64,000 nt of DNA from Gammaproteobacteria bacterium (GTDB lineage Bacteria > Pseudomonadota > Gammaproteobacteria > JAJFJF01), in assembly GCA_021774255.1 (NCBI GenBank), contig JAJFJF010000003.1, positions 38,337 to 102,336 on the forward strand. Reading direction: 5' to 3'. Of the stretch, positions 48,081-56,289 are shown piece by piece (the stretch's first letter is position 1; every line of letters starts with the position of its first letter). Under the pieces are notes generated by a model, which was not told the DNA's origin, made no database searches, and saw only the letters and a program-made list of their open reading frames with translations. A program made the position numbers and the translations under genes.

Positions 48081-48901
48081 TATGATACGGCAGGCCTAAA
48101 CGGTAAATTTAACTCTCGAAACGATTCGAACAATTCGGCATCGGTGGGGACAGGCAAAGGCGATGCTTTTTGCACAGCGGCTAACGCTGAGCGATCAAAT
48201 GCCGAGGAGCCACTGGATTGTACCACCTTTGCATCAAACACTTCACCTGTGGGCATCACACGCACCAACACTTGGCAAGATAAGACTTCACTGCCAGGTG
48301 GACGCAGCCAGTTGTCTTCCACTTTCTGGCGAATAATCGCAATATACCGCGCGGTTTCAGATTGCAGTGTTTGCGCGCGTGCTTCAGCACGTTGCGCCGC
48401 CGCTGCTGCTTCATCGATTTCACGCAAACGCTGTGCCTCGATGGCCGCTTGCTCGGCTTCTGCTGCTAACTGCTGCGCTAATTCACGTTGCTGTGCCAGT
48501 TGTTTCTCTTCTTCACGGCGTTGTTCGGTCAGCGCAGCCATTTCCGCTTCCGCTTGGCGTTTTTGTTCTGCCTGTTGTGCTTTTAGTGCATTTAAACGCG
48601 CTTCTTCTTGTTCGCGCTCGCGCCGCGCATTTTCCATTTGCTGTTCCAATTCGCGTAGCCGCGCCCGTTCGGCATCTTGTTTTTGCACTTCGGCGCTTTT
48701 AAGTGAGGCAATTTCAGCCTCTAATTTTGCAGCATCCACCGTCACGGCACGCACAATTTCAATCGGTTCTTGTGAGGGCACAAAATTGGCGAGCATGGGC
48801 TCAATATCTGGTGTAAAACTCACCACCAACACAGCAGCAATCAGCAAATGCAACATCACGGATAAAAAGCTTGCACGAAAATAAGACACTTTTTGCTTCA
48901 T
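48080..48901 (-). CDS. tolA: TolA inner-membrane energiser
   Basis: A 273-residue protein with one membrane helix (about 12-32), a long Ala/Glu/Gln/Arg coiled-coil stretch (about 55-180) and the C-terminal TonB/TolA-like domain (LSCQVLVRVMPTGEVFDAKVVQSSG). It transmits proton-motive force from TolQR to Pal and TolB. The long coiled coil explains the large antisense frame seen in this region. Confidence 0.95.
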   Translation of the reverse strand: MKQKVSYFRASFLSVMLHLLIAAVLVVSFTPDIEPMLANFVPSQEPIEIVRAVTVDAAKLEAEIASLKSAEVQKQDAERARLRELEQQMENARREREQEEARLNALKAQQAEQKRQAEAEMAALTEQRREEEKQLAQQRELAQQLAAEAEQAAIEAQRLREIDEAAAAAQRAEARAQTLQSETARYIAIIRQKVEDNWLRPPGSEVLSCQVLVRVMPTGEVFDAKVVQSSGSSAFDRSALAAVQKASPLPVPTDAELFESFRELNLPFRPAVS

Positions 48902-48908
48902 GAACGCG

Positions 48909-49337
48909 TTAAGCCTCTTCCGTCATTAAGCCGACTGTCGCCGCACCTGCTTGCTGCAGCAACACCATCGCTTGCACCACTTGCCCATAATGGGCCTGCC
49001 GATCGCCTTTGACTAACACTTGGCGTGTCGGGTCGAGTGATAACGCTGCTGCAATACGATACAACAAATCTTCGGGGGTCAGCACCGCCTGCGGATCGCT
49101 GGCCACATTTAAATAATAAGCACCGTCTGCATCCACCGACACCACCAGCGGCATTTGTTCATCCGCGCTTAACATTTCCGCAGAGGCTTGCGGTAATGCC
49201 ACATCGACACCTTGTGTGAGCAAGGGCGTGGTCACCATAAAAATAACCAGTAACACTAACATCACATCCACATACGGCACCACGTTCATCTCAGCGATGA
49301 CGCGATGGCGACGGGTTTGCTTTTGCGGCCTGAGCAT
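48909..49337 (-). CDS. tolR: TolR biopolymer transport protein
   Basis: A 142-residue ExbD/TolR protein with one membrane helix (VPYVDVMLVLLVIFMVTTPLL), carrying the proton-coupling aspartate in the segment PYVDVMLVL. The periplasmic domain follows. It lies 3 nt after tolQ and 7 nt before tolA. Confidence 0.96.
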   Translation of the reverse strand: MLRPQKQTRRHRVIAEMNVVPYVDVMLVLLVIFMVTTPLLTQGVDVALPQASAEMLSADEQMPLVVSVDADGAYYLNVASDPQAVLTPEDLLYRIAAALSLDPTRQVLVKGDRQAHYGQVVQAMVLLQQAGAATVGLMTEEA

Positions 49338-49340
49338 TGT

Positions 49341-50114
49341 TTATCCCTCTTCCGGTAAGATGTTATCGTCTTGTTGATTAAAATCAGTATCGGTCGGCGC
49401 GGCACCCGGCTCGCCTACTGTTGGCGCAACCGGTGTCGTATACACACGACGCTGTATGATTGACGTAAACTCTTCTTGGAAGTTTTCATAGTCGGTAATT
49501 AAACGCGTCGCTTCTGCTGAATAGCGATTATAAAAAATCACAGCGGGGATCGCAGCAAATAAACCCATTGCGGTGGCAATCAACGCTTCGGCAATGCCCG
49601 GTGCCACCATGCTCAGCGTGGCTTGTTGCACACTGCCCAAGGCACGAAACGAACCCATGATCCCCCACACGGTGCCAAACAAACCAATATACGGGCTGGC
49701 GGACCCCACCGTCGCCAAAAAAGGCAAATTCATTTGTAAACGATCGGCTTCGCGTGTGACCGCGACCCGCATGGCACGCTCTGCGCCATCCATCACGGCA
49801 GCCGCTTCGGCGCCCAGTTTGCGCATGCGTGAAAACTCTTGTAGGCCAGCACAAAAAATGCGCGCGCAACCTTGTGTCGCTTTGACTTTTTTGCCCGTCG
49901 TCATGCTTTGATACAGTTGATTCAGATCACCGCCCGACCAAAAGGCATCTTCAAACGCAATGTGCTCACGCCGTGCTGTTTTTAACACACGCCCGCGCTG
50001 GAAAATATGCGTCCAGGATACCAGTGATAAAATCACCAGGATCAACATCACCACTTGCACTAAAAAACTGGCTTGTGAAATCAAATGCCAAAAAGAAAGT
50101 TCTGTTGTCATCAT
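49341..50114 (-). CDS. tolQ: TolQ proton channel subunit
   Basis: A 257-residue inner-membrane protein of the TolQ/ExbB/MotA family with three helices. PYIGLFGTVWGIMGSF and AEALIATAMGLFAAIPAV are the conserved second and third helices. The acidic tail (about 225-257) is unusually long and polar. It heads tolQRAB-pal-cpoB; ybgC, often found just before it, is absent and ruvB takes that place. Confidence 0.96.
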   Translation of the reverse strand: MMTTELSFWHLISQASFLVQVVMLILVILSLVSWTHIFQRGRVLKTARREHIAFEDAFWSGGDLNQLYQSMTTGKKVKATQGCARIFCAGLQEFSRMRKLGAEAAAVMDGAERAMRVAVTREADRLQMNLPFLATVGSASPYIGLFGTVWGIMGSFRALGSVQQATLSMVAPGIAEALIATAMGLFAAIPAVIFYNRYSAEATRLITDYENFQEEFTSIIQRRVYTTPVAPTVGEPGAAPTDTDFNQQDDNILPEEG

Positions 50115-50130
50115 CGTGTGAATACCTCTT

Positions 50131-51150
50131 TTAGCTAGCTGCAGGCGCTGTCAGGCCAAAATGTAAATACGTACGGCTCGTCGCCACACGCCCCCGCGGC
50201 GTGCGCATTAAATAACCTTGTTGAATAAGATAAGGCTCAAACACATCTTCAATGGTGCTGCGTTCTTCACCGATGGCGGCCGCTAAACTTTCCACTCCCA
50301 CCGGGCCACCGTCAAATTTGTCGATAATGCTCATGAGCAATTTACGGTCCATGATATCAAAACCTTGCACATCAACATCTAACATCAAGAGCGCCTGATC
50401 GGCCACACTTTGTGTGATGTGCCCATCGGCTTTCACATCCGCGTAATCGCGCACGCGGCGCAGTAAACGATTCACAATACGCGGCGTGCCGCGCGAACGT
50501 TTTGCAATTTCTGTGGCGCCCGACTCATCGATTATCACCTCCATCAAACGCGCGGAACGTTGCACAATGTGGGTGAGATCAGGTGTGTTATAAAATTCTA
50601 AGCGATGCACAATACCAAAACGATCGCGCAGCGGTGAAGTGAGCGACCCCGCACGCGTGGTGGCGCCCACCAGTGTAAAGGGCGGTAAATCTAACTGAAT
50701 GGAGCGGGCAGCCGGCCCCTCCCCAATCATAATATCCAGTTTGCCATCTTCCATCGCTGGATATAGCACTTCTTCGACAGCCGGGTTGAGCCGGTGGATC
50801 TCGTCGATAAAGAGCACATCATGGGCTTCCAAATTGGTCAGCAACGCCGCCAAATCACCCGCACGCTCTAGCACCGGCCCCGACGTCTGCTTGATATTCA
50901 CCTCTAATTCAGCGGCAATGATATTAGCCAGCGTGGTTTTGCCCAGGCCCGGCGGGCCAAAGAGCAAGACATGATCCAGCACCTCTTGCCGGCGGCGCGC
51001 CGCTTCAATAAAAATACCCAGTTGCTCGCAAATCGCTGGCTGACCACGGTAATCGGCTAGCCGCTTGGGACGAATGGCACGGTCAACCCGCACTTCTTCG
51101 GGCTGGGTGTGCGTGTCTAGTTGGGGGTTACGTTGCAGTACTTCAATCAT
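50131..51150 (-). CDS. ruvB: Holliday junction helicase RuvB
   Basis: A 339-residue AAA+ motor that drives branch migration with RuvA. Walker A is [11 protein letters not shown], Walker [10 protein letters not shown], sensor [19 protein letters not shown], and the C-terminal DNA-binding winged helix ends RTYLHFG. It lies 16 nt upstream of tolQ. ruvA and ruvC are not in the window. Confidence 0.97.
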   Translation of the reverse strand: MIEVLQRNPQLDTHTQPEEVRVDRAIRPKRLADYRGQPAICEQLGIFIEAARRRQEVLDHVLLFGPPGLGKTTLANIIAAELEVNIKQTSGPVLERAGDLAALLTNLEAHDVLFIDEIHRLNPAVEEVLYPAMEDGKLDIMIGEGPAARSIQLDLPPFTLVGATTRAGSLTSPLRDRFGIVHRLEFYNTPDLTHIVQRSARLMEVIIDESGATEIAKRSRGTPRIVNRLLRRVRDYADVKADGHITQSVADQALLMLDVDVQGFDIMDRKLLMSIIDKFDGGPVGVESLAAAIGEERSTIEDVFEPYLIQQGYLMRTPRGRVATSRTYLHFGLTAPAAS

Positions 51151-51351
51151 GATTTAACTCTATCATAAAACACAGAAAGGAAGCAGGTGTCTTCTATAAC
51201 GTTCTGAGTTTACCTCACACAGGCTACTGTTAAAAGAATTATTAGTTAGTTTTATAGCTTTGTATTTATGGTTTTTTAGCAAACTGAAAATATTCCCCTC
51301 TCGCTTCTGCTAAAAAAGTAGGTGTTCTCCCAAATCTTGAAAAGTGCACGC

Positions 51352-52653
51352 CTAGTGGTTTAAGCTCAGCCACTCAGACGAGTCGCCAAAGCGCGCCTTC
51401 AAGGACGCACGCGCATCGCTAAAGCACGCGTCAATCTTCACAGCCAAGACGTACAGTATCGCGCCAAGCACAACAACCGCCACACAGCCAGCAAGGAAGA
51501 TACCGATGGCAATGCCTTCCGCTTTCTCCAGCGCATCGTCGTTGCAGTAGTGATCCTCCCGCCCCTTGTTGCGGCAGTCACGGTACTGTTCCTCGTAAAA
51601 GTGGAAGTACGGGAGCAGGAAGCAAGCACACACAATGGCCAGCGCCACGAGCACAAAAACACCAATTTCAATCATCTGGCTTTCCTCCCTGGCCTTGATC
51701 AGCTTGAAGAAGATCCACCACAGGCACATGAAAATGAGAAACACGAGAAGCGCCGACCAAGAGGCTTCGACAGCCGCCTTAGCGTCACTCACGCGCGTGC
51801 AGTAGACGTACCCCAAATCAGAATCCAGGTAGCATTCCTCGTACTCGCTCTCCCACACATCGTAAAACTGATACCCGTAGGTGACCATCGGGATGGCAAT
51901 CGTCACCATGACAGAAACACAGCCCATGAAAAGCAGCAGGCCATTACGCTTTCCTCCCTCCCGCACGCCTTGGCACGTCATGTAAAAGATGAAGCACAGC
52001 AAGGGGAGCACGATTGAAAAGCCCAAAGCCGCCACGGAAGCCCAAAGACCAGCCTCACTGACTGCGTACTTGCTGCAAAAGTAGTCATGATCCGGGTTGG
52101 TATCATCGCTGTTGTGCATGCATACAGAGAACTGGCTCACACCTGCTTCATCAAAAGCAGCAAGGCAAGCGTGCGCCTGCTGCGTATAGTCGCTCACCGC
52201 CGCAGTGAACTCGGTTTGGTAGTGCTTGCGCTGCGCAAGTAGCTCATCACGCGCCATCACACAATTTGCGTGCTCAGTCGGGTGCGCTCCCAGCACAAAC
52301 CAACCGCGCCAGATGTTCCCCACCTGCACCATATCGCGGCTGCACATCTCCTCGGTCGCAAAGGCCTGCGCGGCACGCGATACATTGCAAAACGACAGGG
52401 CCGAGACAGCACAGTCCAAAAACAGCGTGCTTGTTTCCGGGCAGATAGCGATCTCCTCTTCAACACACTCATCAAAGAGACGGGGCGTGAAATCGTTGAT
52501 CAGCGTATCGTTGCGGACCAAGTAGGCCCAGTCGTCCATGCAGTCGTCATAGAGACCATCCTTGATACCGTAGTAAACAGCCAAAAAGGGCACGAGAAAG
52601 AGCAAGCACCACCCACAGGTGAGCAGCCCCACCGTTCCTTCGTTCTTTACCAT
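51352..52653 (-). CDS. Cys-rich multi-pass membrane protein, long paralogue
   Basis: A 433-residue protein without a recognised family. About seven membrane helices separate loops that repeat a Y/W-xx-C ... Y/H-C pattern: LYDDCMDDWAYLVRNDTL, EYEECYLDSDLGYVYC and QYRDCRNKGREDHYC. It is clearly paralogous to the next gene upstream (52912-53934) but carries about 145 extra residues in the first loop, with further Cys pairs (FLDCAVSALSFC, HACLAAFDEAGVSQFSVC). Loop cysteines probably form disulfides outside the cytoplasm. The start MVKNEG at 52653 is chosen because the promoter at 52726-52754 excludes an ATG at 52716. There is no Shine-Dalgarno sequence. Confidence 0.75.
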   Translation of the reverse strand: MVKNEGTVGLLTCGWCLLFLVPFLAVYYGIKDGLYDDCMDDWAYLVRNDTLINDFTPRLFDECVEEEIAICPETSTLFLDCAVSALSFCNVSRAAQAFATEEMCSRDMVQVGNIWRGWFVLGAHPTEHANCVMARDELLAQRKHYQTEFTAAVSDYTQQAHACLAAFDEAGVSQFSVCMHNSDDTNPDHDYFCSKYAVSEAGLWASVAALGFSIVLPLLCFIFYMTCQGVREGGKRNGLLLFMGCVSVMVTIAIPMVTYGYQFYDVWESEYEECYLDSDLGYVYCTRVSDAKAAVEASWSALLVFLIFMCLWWIFFKLIKAREESQMIEIGVFVLVALAIVCACFLLPYFHFYEEQYRDCRNKGREDHYCNDDALEKAEGIAIGIFLAGCVAVVVLGAILYVLAVKIDACFSDARASLKARFGDSSEWLSLNH

Positions 52654-52725
52654 GGTTGATTTACGTGAGTGCAGCAAAAAAACGTTTGAGTTTGATAGTT
52701 TGAATAGCCAAGACAAAACCCTCTC

Positions 52726-52754
52726 TTTATATGGAGTAACATATGCGTGTACGT
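52726..52754 (-). promoter_or_regulatory. Accessory-regulon promoter motif, site 3
   Basis: On the minus strand: ACGTAC at 52754-52749, 7 nt, TGTTAC at 52741-52736, TCCA, then TATAAA at 52731-52726. Spacing is as at the other sites. It lies 72 nt before the start at 52653. Confidence 0.75.
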
Positions 52755-52911
52755 TTTCCTTAAGATGCAGGTAGTTTTCCCGTCAAACTGCTATTCCATA
52801 CAATTTAAGCTATACGAATAACTTAATTTGTGTGGTTTTTTAGCATGTGAATTAAGCAACCAAGCACAATTTCTCTCCCCACTGCCACAAAAAAAACCCT
52901 GTCCACACATT

Positions 52912-53934
52912 CTATTTTCCTCGCTGGCTTTCCGGCTTAATCACAAGCGGATCGGTCTCACAAGAGACGCCGGCACTTCCTTCAGTGACATGTTCCCTTT
53001 TCACGACAGCAGACACCACCATCACCACGAAAATAGCACCCAAGAAAAGCCCCACCATGCCTGCAAGCACCGCTTTGTCTTCTGCTTCTCCTTTACAGTG
53101 AGGATCACTTTTTCCGTTGTCATGACAGTAACGATATCGATCAGCCAAGTAGTAGGAATAAGGTAACAAGACACAGCCACACAAAAAGATGGCTGCGGTA
53201 GGCGCGACTGCCAAATACTTGTTCACTTTGGACATCAACAAAAGGAAAACGGTGATCCCAAAAAAAATGAAGAACAGTGTGGTTAAAAGCGCGGGCCAAA
53301 ATGATGCATAACCCGATCGTGCGCTACTGAAACGCACACAATACCCAATACTGCGCACAGAATCCCGGTAGCAATCACTGTATTGACTCCTCCAAGATTC
53401 ATACAGCACACTTTTGTATGTAGCGTTCAAGACGACAACGATGAAGGCAGACGCAACCAGCGACAAAACGGTGGCAATAAATATTGATTGTATAATGACC
53501 TTAGTCTCAGATCCCTCACCCAGCACTAGTTTCATGATGCCATACCAGAACAGAAGGTAGATCCCGCCAAACACCATGGTCCTGAAAAGCATTTGCCCCC
53601 TGGAGAACTCGTCACAAAAATACGCATGATCTGGATTGGTACCGTTTGCATTCAGCAGCGTATCACTACGCACTAAATGTGCTCTGTCTTTCATGCAATC
53701 ATTGTAAAGTGCGTTTTCAAAGCCCGTGCCGTAATAGACAGCAAAAAAGAAAATGAAAAACACCGCAAAAAACAACCCGATTTTGACGCCTATCACGCGC
53801 CTTTGATCAGCCACTATCCACTCCTTACCACTTTTCAACAAAGCAAAGAGTGGTGCAAAGCATGCTTCAAGCTTGGCACCTATCTTGCGCCCACCCGCTA
53901 AACATTCCTCTGTGCACCTTTGGAAGATCCCCAT
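52912..53934 (-). CDS. Cys-rich multi-pass membrane protein, short paralogue
   Basis: A 340-residue membrane protein with an N-terminal amphipathic stretch (about 1-45) and about six helices. It shares with the downstream paralogue the phrases AVYYG, YNDCMKDRAHLVRSDTLLN, NPDHAYFC, WRSQYSDCYRDSVRSIGYC and YRYCHDNGKSDPHC. Each is a loop with two cysteines between membrane helices. The first extracytoplasmic loop is short here and long in the paralogue. The C-terminus is polar (GVSCETDPLVIKPESQRGK). It has its own accessory promoter and no Shine-Dalgarno sequence. Function unknown; possibly a surface or host-membrane protein. Confidence 0.75.
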   Translation of the reverse strand: MGIFQRCTEECLAGGRKIGAKLEACFAPLFALLKSGKEWIVADQRRVIGVKIGLFFAVFFIFFFAVYYGTGFENALYNDCMKDRAHLVRSDTLLNANGTNPDHAYFCDEFSRGQMLFRTMVFGGIYLLFWYGIMKLVLGEGSETKVIIQSIFIATVLSLVASAFIVVVLNATYKSVLYESWRSQYSDCYRDSVRSIGYCVRFSSARSGYASFWPALLTTLFFIFFGITVFLLLMSKVNKYLAVAPTAAIFLCGCVLLPYSYYLADRYRYCHDNGKSDPHCKGEAEDKAVLAGMVGLFLGAIFVVMVVSAVVKREHVTEGSAGVSCETDPLVIKPESQRGK

Positions 53935-53985
53935 TTAAAACACGTAAAAAATGTATTTATTTGATTAGCACCTGATAGCCGTCTG

Positions 53986-54014
53986 TTGATATAGCGTAAC
54001 ATGGGCATGTGTGT
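53986..54014 (-). promoter_or_regulatory. Accessory-regulon promoter motif, site 4
   Basis: On the minus strand: ACACAC at 54014-54009, 7 nt, TGTTAC at 54001-53996, GCTA, then TATCAA at 53991-53986. It lies 51 nt before the ATG at 53934. The flank upstream (GGGAAAAC) resembles that of site 3. Confidence 0.72.
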
Positions 54015-54099
54015 TTTCCCGTAAGCGTTCATGGAGGCAGATCATCCCTTGCCGCAGATGGCGATATTATTTGTAGGAGCGGCACCGAAGTTGTCGCCC

Positions 54100-54125
54100 G
54101 GGCAGCCACGGGGGGCTGCCCCTAC
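54100..54125 (+). repeat. REP-like hairpin GGGC-AGCC type
   Basis: An 8-bp stem (54100-54107 with 54114-54121), a 6-nt loop and a CTAC tail, built like the hairpin at 22591-22613. An upstream GTAGG at 54073-54077 could extend the paired structure. Confidence 0.6.
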
Positions 54126-54145
54126 GGCAGCACATAGCCAGTAAA

Positions 54146-54161
54146 AGTTATTTATATAACT
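54146..54161. promoter_or_regulatory. Palindrome AGTTAT-N4-ATAACT before lipoprotein gene 1
   Basis: A perfect 6-bp-arm palindrome with TTAT between the arms. Relatives lie at 54693-54708 and 63825-63840. A TATAAT at 54196-54201 downstream is a likely -10 for the lipoprotein gene at 54224. Confidence 0.5.
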
Positions 54162-54223
54162 TTAAAAGCCACTTCAGTATTTCTTGCCCTACACTTATAA
54201 TGAGGCAACAAGGAAAAACACTC

Positions 54224-54640
54224 ATGACACTATTTTCGACACGCTACCGCTTCAGCACTTACATTTTTACCCTACTCGCATGCGCTGCTTTAACGGCTTG
54301 CAGCACCACTGGCCAAGAAGAAGACTACGATTTTGTCTACCAACCGCCTCATGCTTATGAGTCACCTGAAAATCTTATTGATGCCGATGATTTGCTCGAG
54401 GAAACGGCTCAGCCACAGTACGATTATCGCAATTACGAACGCGATTTTCCGGAATACGACGAAGATGATTTGCTGCCCGGTTATTTATCAGAAGAAGAAA
54501 ATGACCCAGCCGGCAAGAATCTTGAATACACTGAAACCAACCCCGCGCTTGATCCAAACGAAGAACAGTATCAGCACAACTATCGCCCTGATGAAGACGA
54601 CGACGTAATCGAGCCTCATTACAGTTACGGTCTGGAGTAG
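54224..54640 (+). CDS. Small acidic lipoprotein, unknown function
   Basis: A 138-residue lipoprotein with lipobox LTAC (cysteine about residue 26). The mature part is very acidic and rich in Tyr and Asp/Glu (EEDYDFVYQPPHAYESPENLIDADDLLEE, YDEDDLLPGY). I recognise no domain. The ATG at 54224 has AAGGA upstream; an ATG at 54200 is too close to the -10. It is likely to lie in the envelope. It precedes a second Tyr-rich lipoprotein under a similar upstream palindrome. Confidence 0.72.
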   Translation: MTLFSTRYRFSTYIFTLLACAALTACSTTGQEEDYDFVYQPPHAYESPENLIDADDLLEETAQPQYDYRNYERDFPEYDEDDLLPGYLSEEENDPAGKNLEYTETNPALDPNEEQYQHNYRPDEDDDVIEPHYSYGLE

Positions 54641-54692
54641 ACAAAAATATAATTATTATAAAAAACAAATAATTAATTAAATATCATTATTA

Positions 54693-54708
54693 AGTTATTT
54701 ATATAACC
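54693..54708. promoter_or_regulatory. Palindrome AGTTAT-N4-ATAAC before lipoprotein gene 2
   Basis: The same palindrome as at 54146, with the last base changed (C for T). The 14 bases from GTTAT to ATAAC are identical to the first copy. It overlaps the spacer of a likely promoter (TATAAT at 54709-54714), the position of a repressor or a close-bound activator. Confidence 0.5.
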
Positions 54709-54757
54709 TATAATTTTTTATATAAGCCTTATTATCAAGACGAGCGAGGTAAGCGTC

Positions 54758-55087
54758 ATGAAACGGCTTCTGATTATTTTAGGTTTCGTCACCCTCGCCA
54801 GCATCGGGTTAGCTGGCTGCTCAAACGCCCCCCTGACCGAAGAGGAGCTTATCTACTATACGCCTTATTATTACCCGTCTTATACCTATGGGTATTATCG
54901 CTATCCTAACTACGCAGCGTACCAAGGCTACCCCTATCCTTATGATTACTGGCGACGCACAACCTACTACAACCCCCGTTATGCGCGACGCCAAGTCTAC
55001 CGTGGCGGCTACCACGGCGGCTATCATTACTACATCGTACCGCAGTCTTATTACGGCTACCGTACTTATCGTTATCGAGTGGATTAA
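54758..55087 (+). CDS. Tyrosine-rich small lipoprotein
   Basis: A 109-residue lipoprotein with lipobox LAGC (cysteine about residue 21). The mature protein is dominated by Tyr, Arg and Pro (TPYYYPSYTYGYYRYPNY, QGYPYPYDYWRRTTYYNPRY), with later Gly-His repeats. Such composition is unusual for a folded enzyme; it may be an envelope cross-linking or metal-binding protein, but this is inference. It lies alone between the first lipoprotein gene and dapE. Confidence 0.75.
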   Translation: MKRLLIILGFVTLASIGLAGCSNAPLTEEELIYYTPYYYPSYTYGYYRYPNYAAYQGYPYPYDYWRRTTYYNPRYARRQVYRGGYHGGYHYYIVPQSYYGYRTYRYRVD

Positions 55088-55158
55088 GTGTGGATGCGCT
55101 GGATAAGCTGAGTGGATAGCCATTAGGCAAACGTCACATTTCTCGGTACAATTTAAGG

Positions 55159-56289
55159 ATGCCAAACACACTCGATCTTGCCAAAGCCCTCATCGCCCGC
55201 CCTTCTGTGTCGCCGCATGATGCCGGTTGTCAGGAATTACTCATTGAACGTTTAAGTCAACTTGGTTTTACCATTGAGCGTTTGCGTTTTGGTGACGTCG
55301 ATAACCTGTGGGCACGGCGCGGCACAGACGGGCCCGTTTTTGCCTTTGCGGGCCATACCGATGTCGTCCCCCCCGGCCCGCTTGAATATTGGGACAGCGA
55401 TCCGTTTGCCCCTGAAGTGCGCGAAGGTATGTTGTATGGTCGCGGCGCCGCTGATATGAAAGGCAGCCTCGCCGCCATGATCACCGCATGTGAAAATTTC
55501 ATCACCGCACACCCAAAACACGCCGGCTCGATTGCTTTTCTCATCACCAGCGATGAAGAAGCCGAGGCACGCGATGGCACAGTGAAAGTCATCGAACACT
55601 TAGAAGCACGACAAGAAAAAATCGACTGGTGTTTGGTAGGCGAACCCAGCAGCGACAAACACGTTGGCGATACGATTAAAAATGGTCGTCGCGGCTCATT
55701 ACACGGTTACCTCACCGTGCAAGGCAAGCAAGGCCATGTGGCTTACGCGCACCTTGCTGATAATCCTATTCATCGCGCCATGACGGTGCTCGATAAGCTG
55801 TGCCAAATCACATGGGATGAAGGGGATGCGTTTTTCCCGGCAACCGGTTTTCAGATCAGTAATATTAGCGGCGGTGCGGGTGCAAATAATGTGATCCCCG
55901 GTATGATGCAAGCGCAATTTAATTTACGTTTTTCGGCTGCATTGACACCCGACGATATTAAACAGCGCGTGAATGCTGTCATGACAGAGCACAACGTCAA
56001 TCATGAATTGCAATGGCACTTATCGGGCAACCCTTTTATCACACCTAGCGGCGCGCTCGTTGACGCTGCGCGTGAAGCCATTAACGAGATCATGAAAATT
56101 GATCCCACGCTTTCCACCGCAGGCGGCACATCCGACGGCCGCTTTATTGCCCCCACGGGCGCACAAGTGCTCGAGCTTGGCCCTTGCAACGAGACGATCC
56201 ATCAAATCAATGAATGCGTCAGCGTCGAAGATTTAGACAGTTTAGCGGTGATTTACGAACAGATCTTAATGAAGTTGTTAACGGATTAG
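55159..56289 (+). CDS. dapE: Succinyl-diaminopimelate desuccinylase
   Basis: A 376-residue M20-family zinc enzyme that hydrolyses N-succinyl-LL-DAP in lysine and peptidoglycan precursor synthesis. The metal ligand motif [11 protein letters not shown], the catalytic glutamate in [12 protein letters not shown] and a C-terminal [15 protein letters not shown] are visible. It ends convergently, overlapping the transposase gene by 4 nt. Confidence 0.96.
   Translation: MPNTLDLAKALIARPSVSPHDAGCQELLIERLSQLGFTIERLRFGDVDNLWARRGTDGPVFAFAGHTDVVPPGPLEYWDSDPFAPEVREGMLYGRGAADMKGSLAAMITACENFITAHPKHAGSIAFLITSDEEAEARDGTVKVIEHLEARQEKIDWCLVGEPSSDKHVGDTIKNGRRGSLHGYLTVQGKQGHVAYAHLADNPIHRAMTVLDKLCQITWDEGDAFFPATGFQISNISGGAGANNVIPGMMQAQFNLRFSAALTPDDIKQRVNAVMTEHNVNHELQWHLSGNPFITPSGALVDAAREAINEIMKIDPTLSTAGGTSDGRFIAPTGAQVLELGPCNETIHQINECVSVEDLDSLAVIYEQILMKLLTD

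Noticed and set aside
48144..48884. A 246-codon plus-strand frame opposite tolA
   Set aside because: Cys/Ser/Ala-rich repeats result from reading the coiled-coil region of tolA in reverse; tolA is certain.
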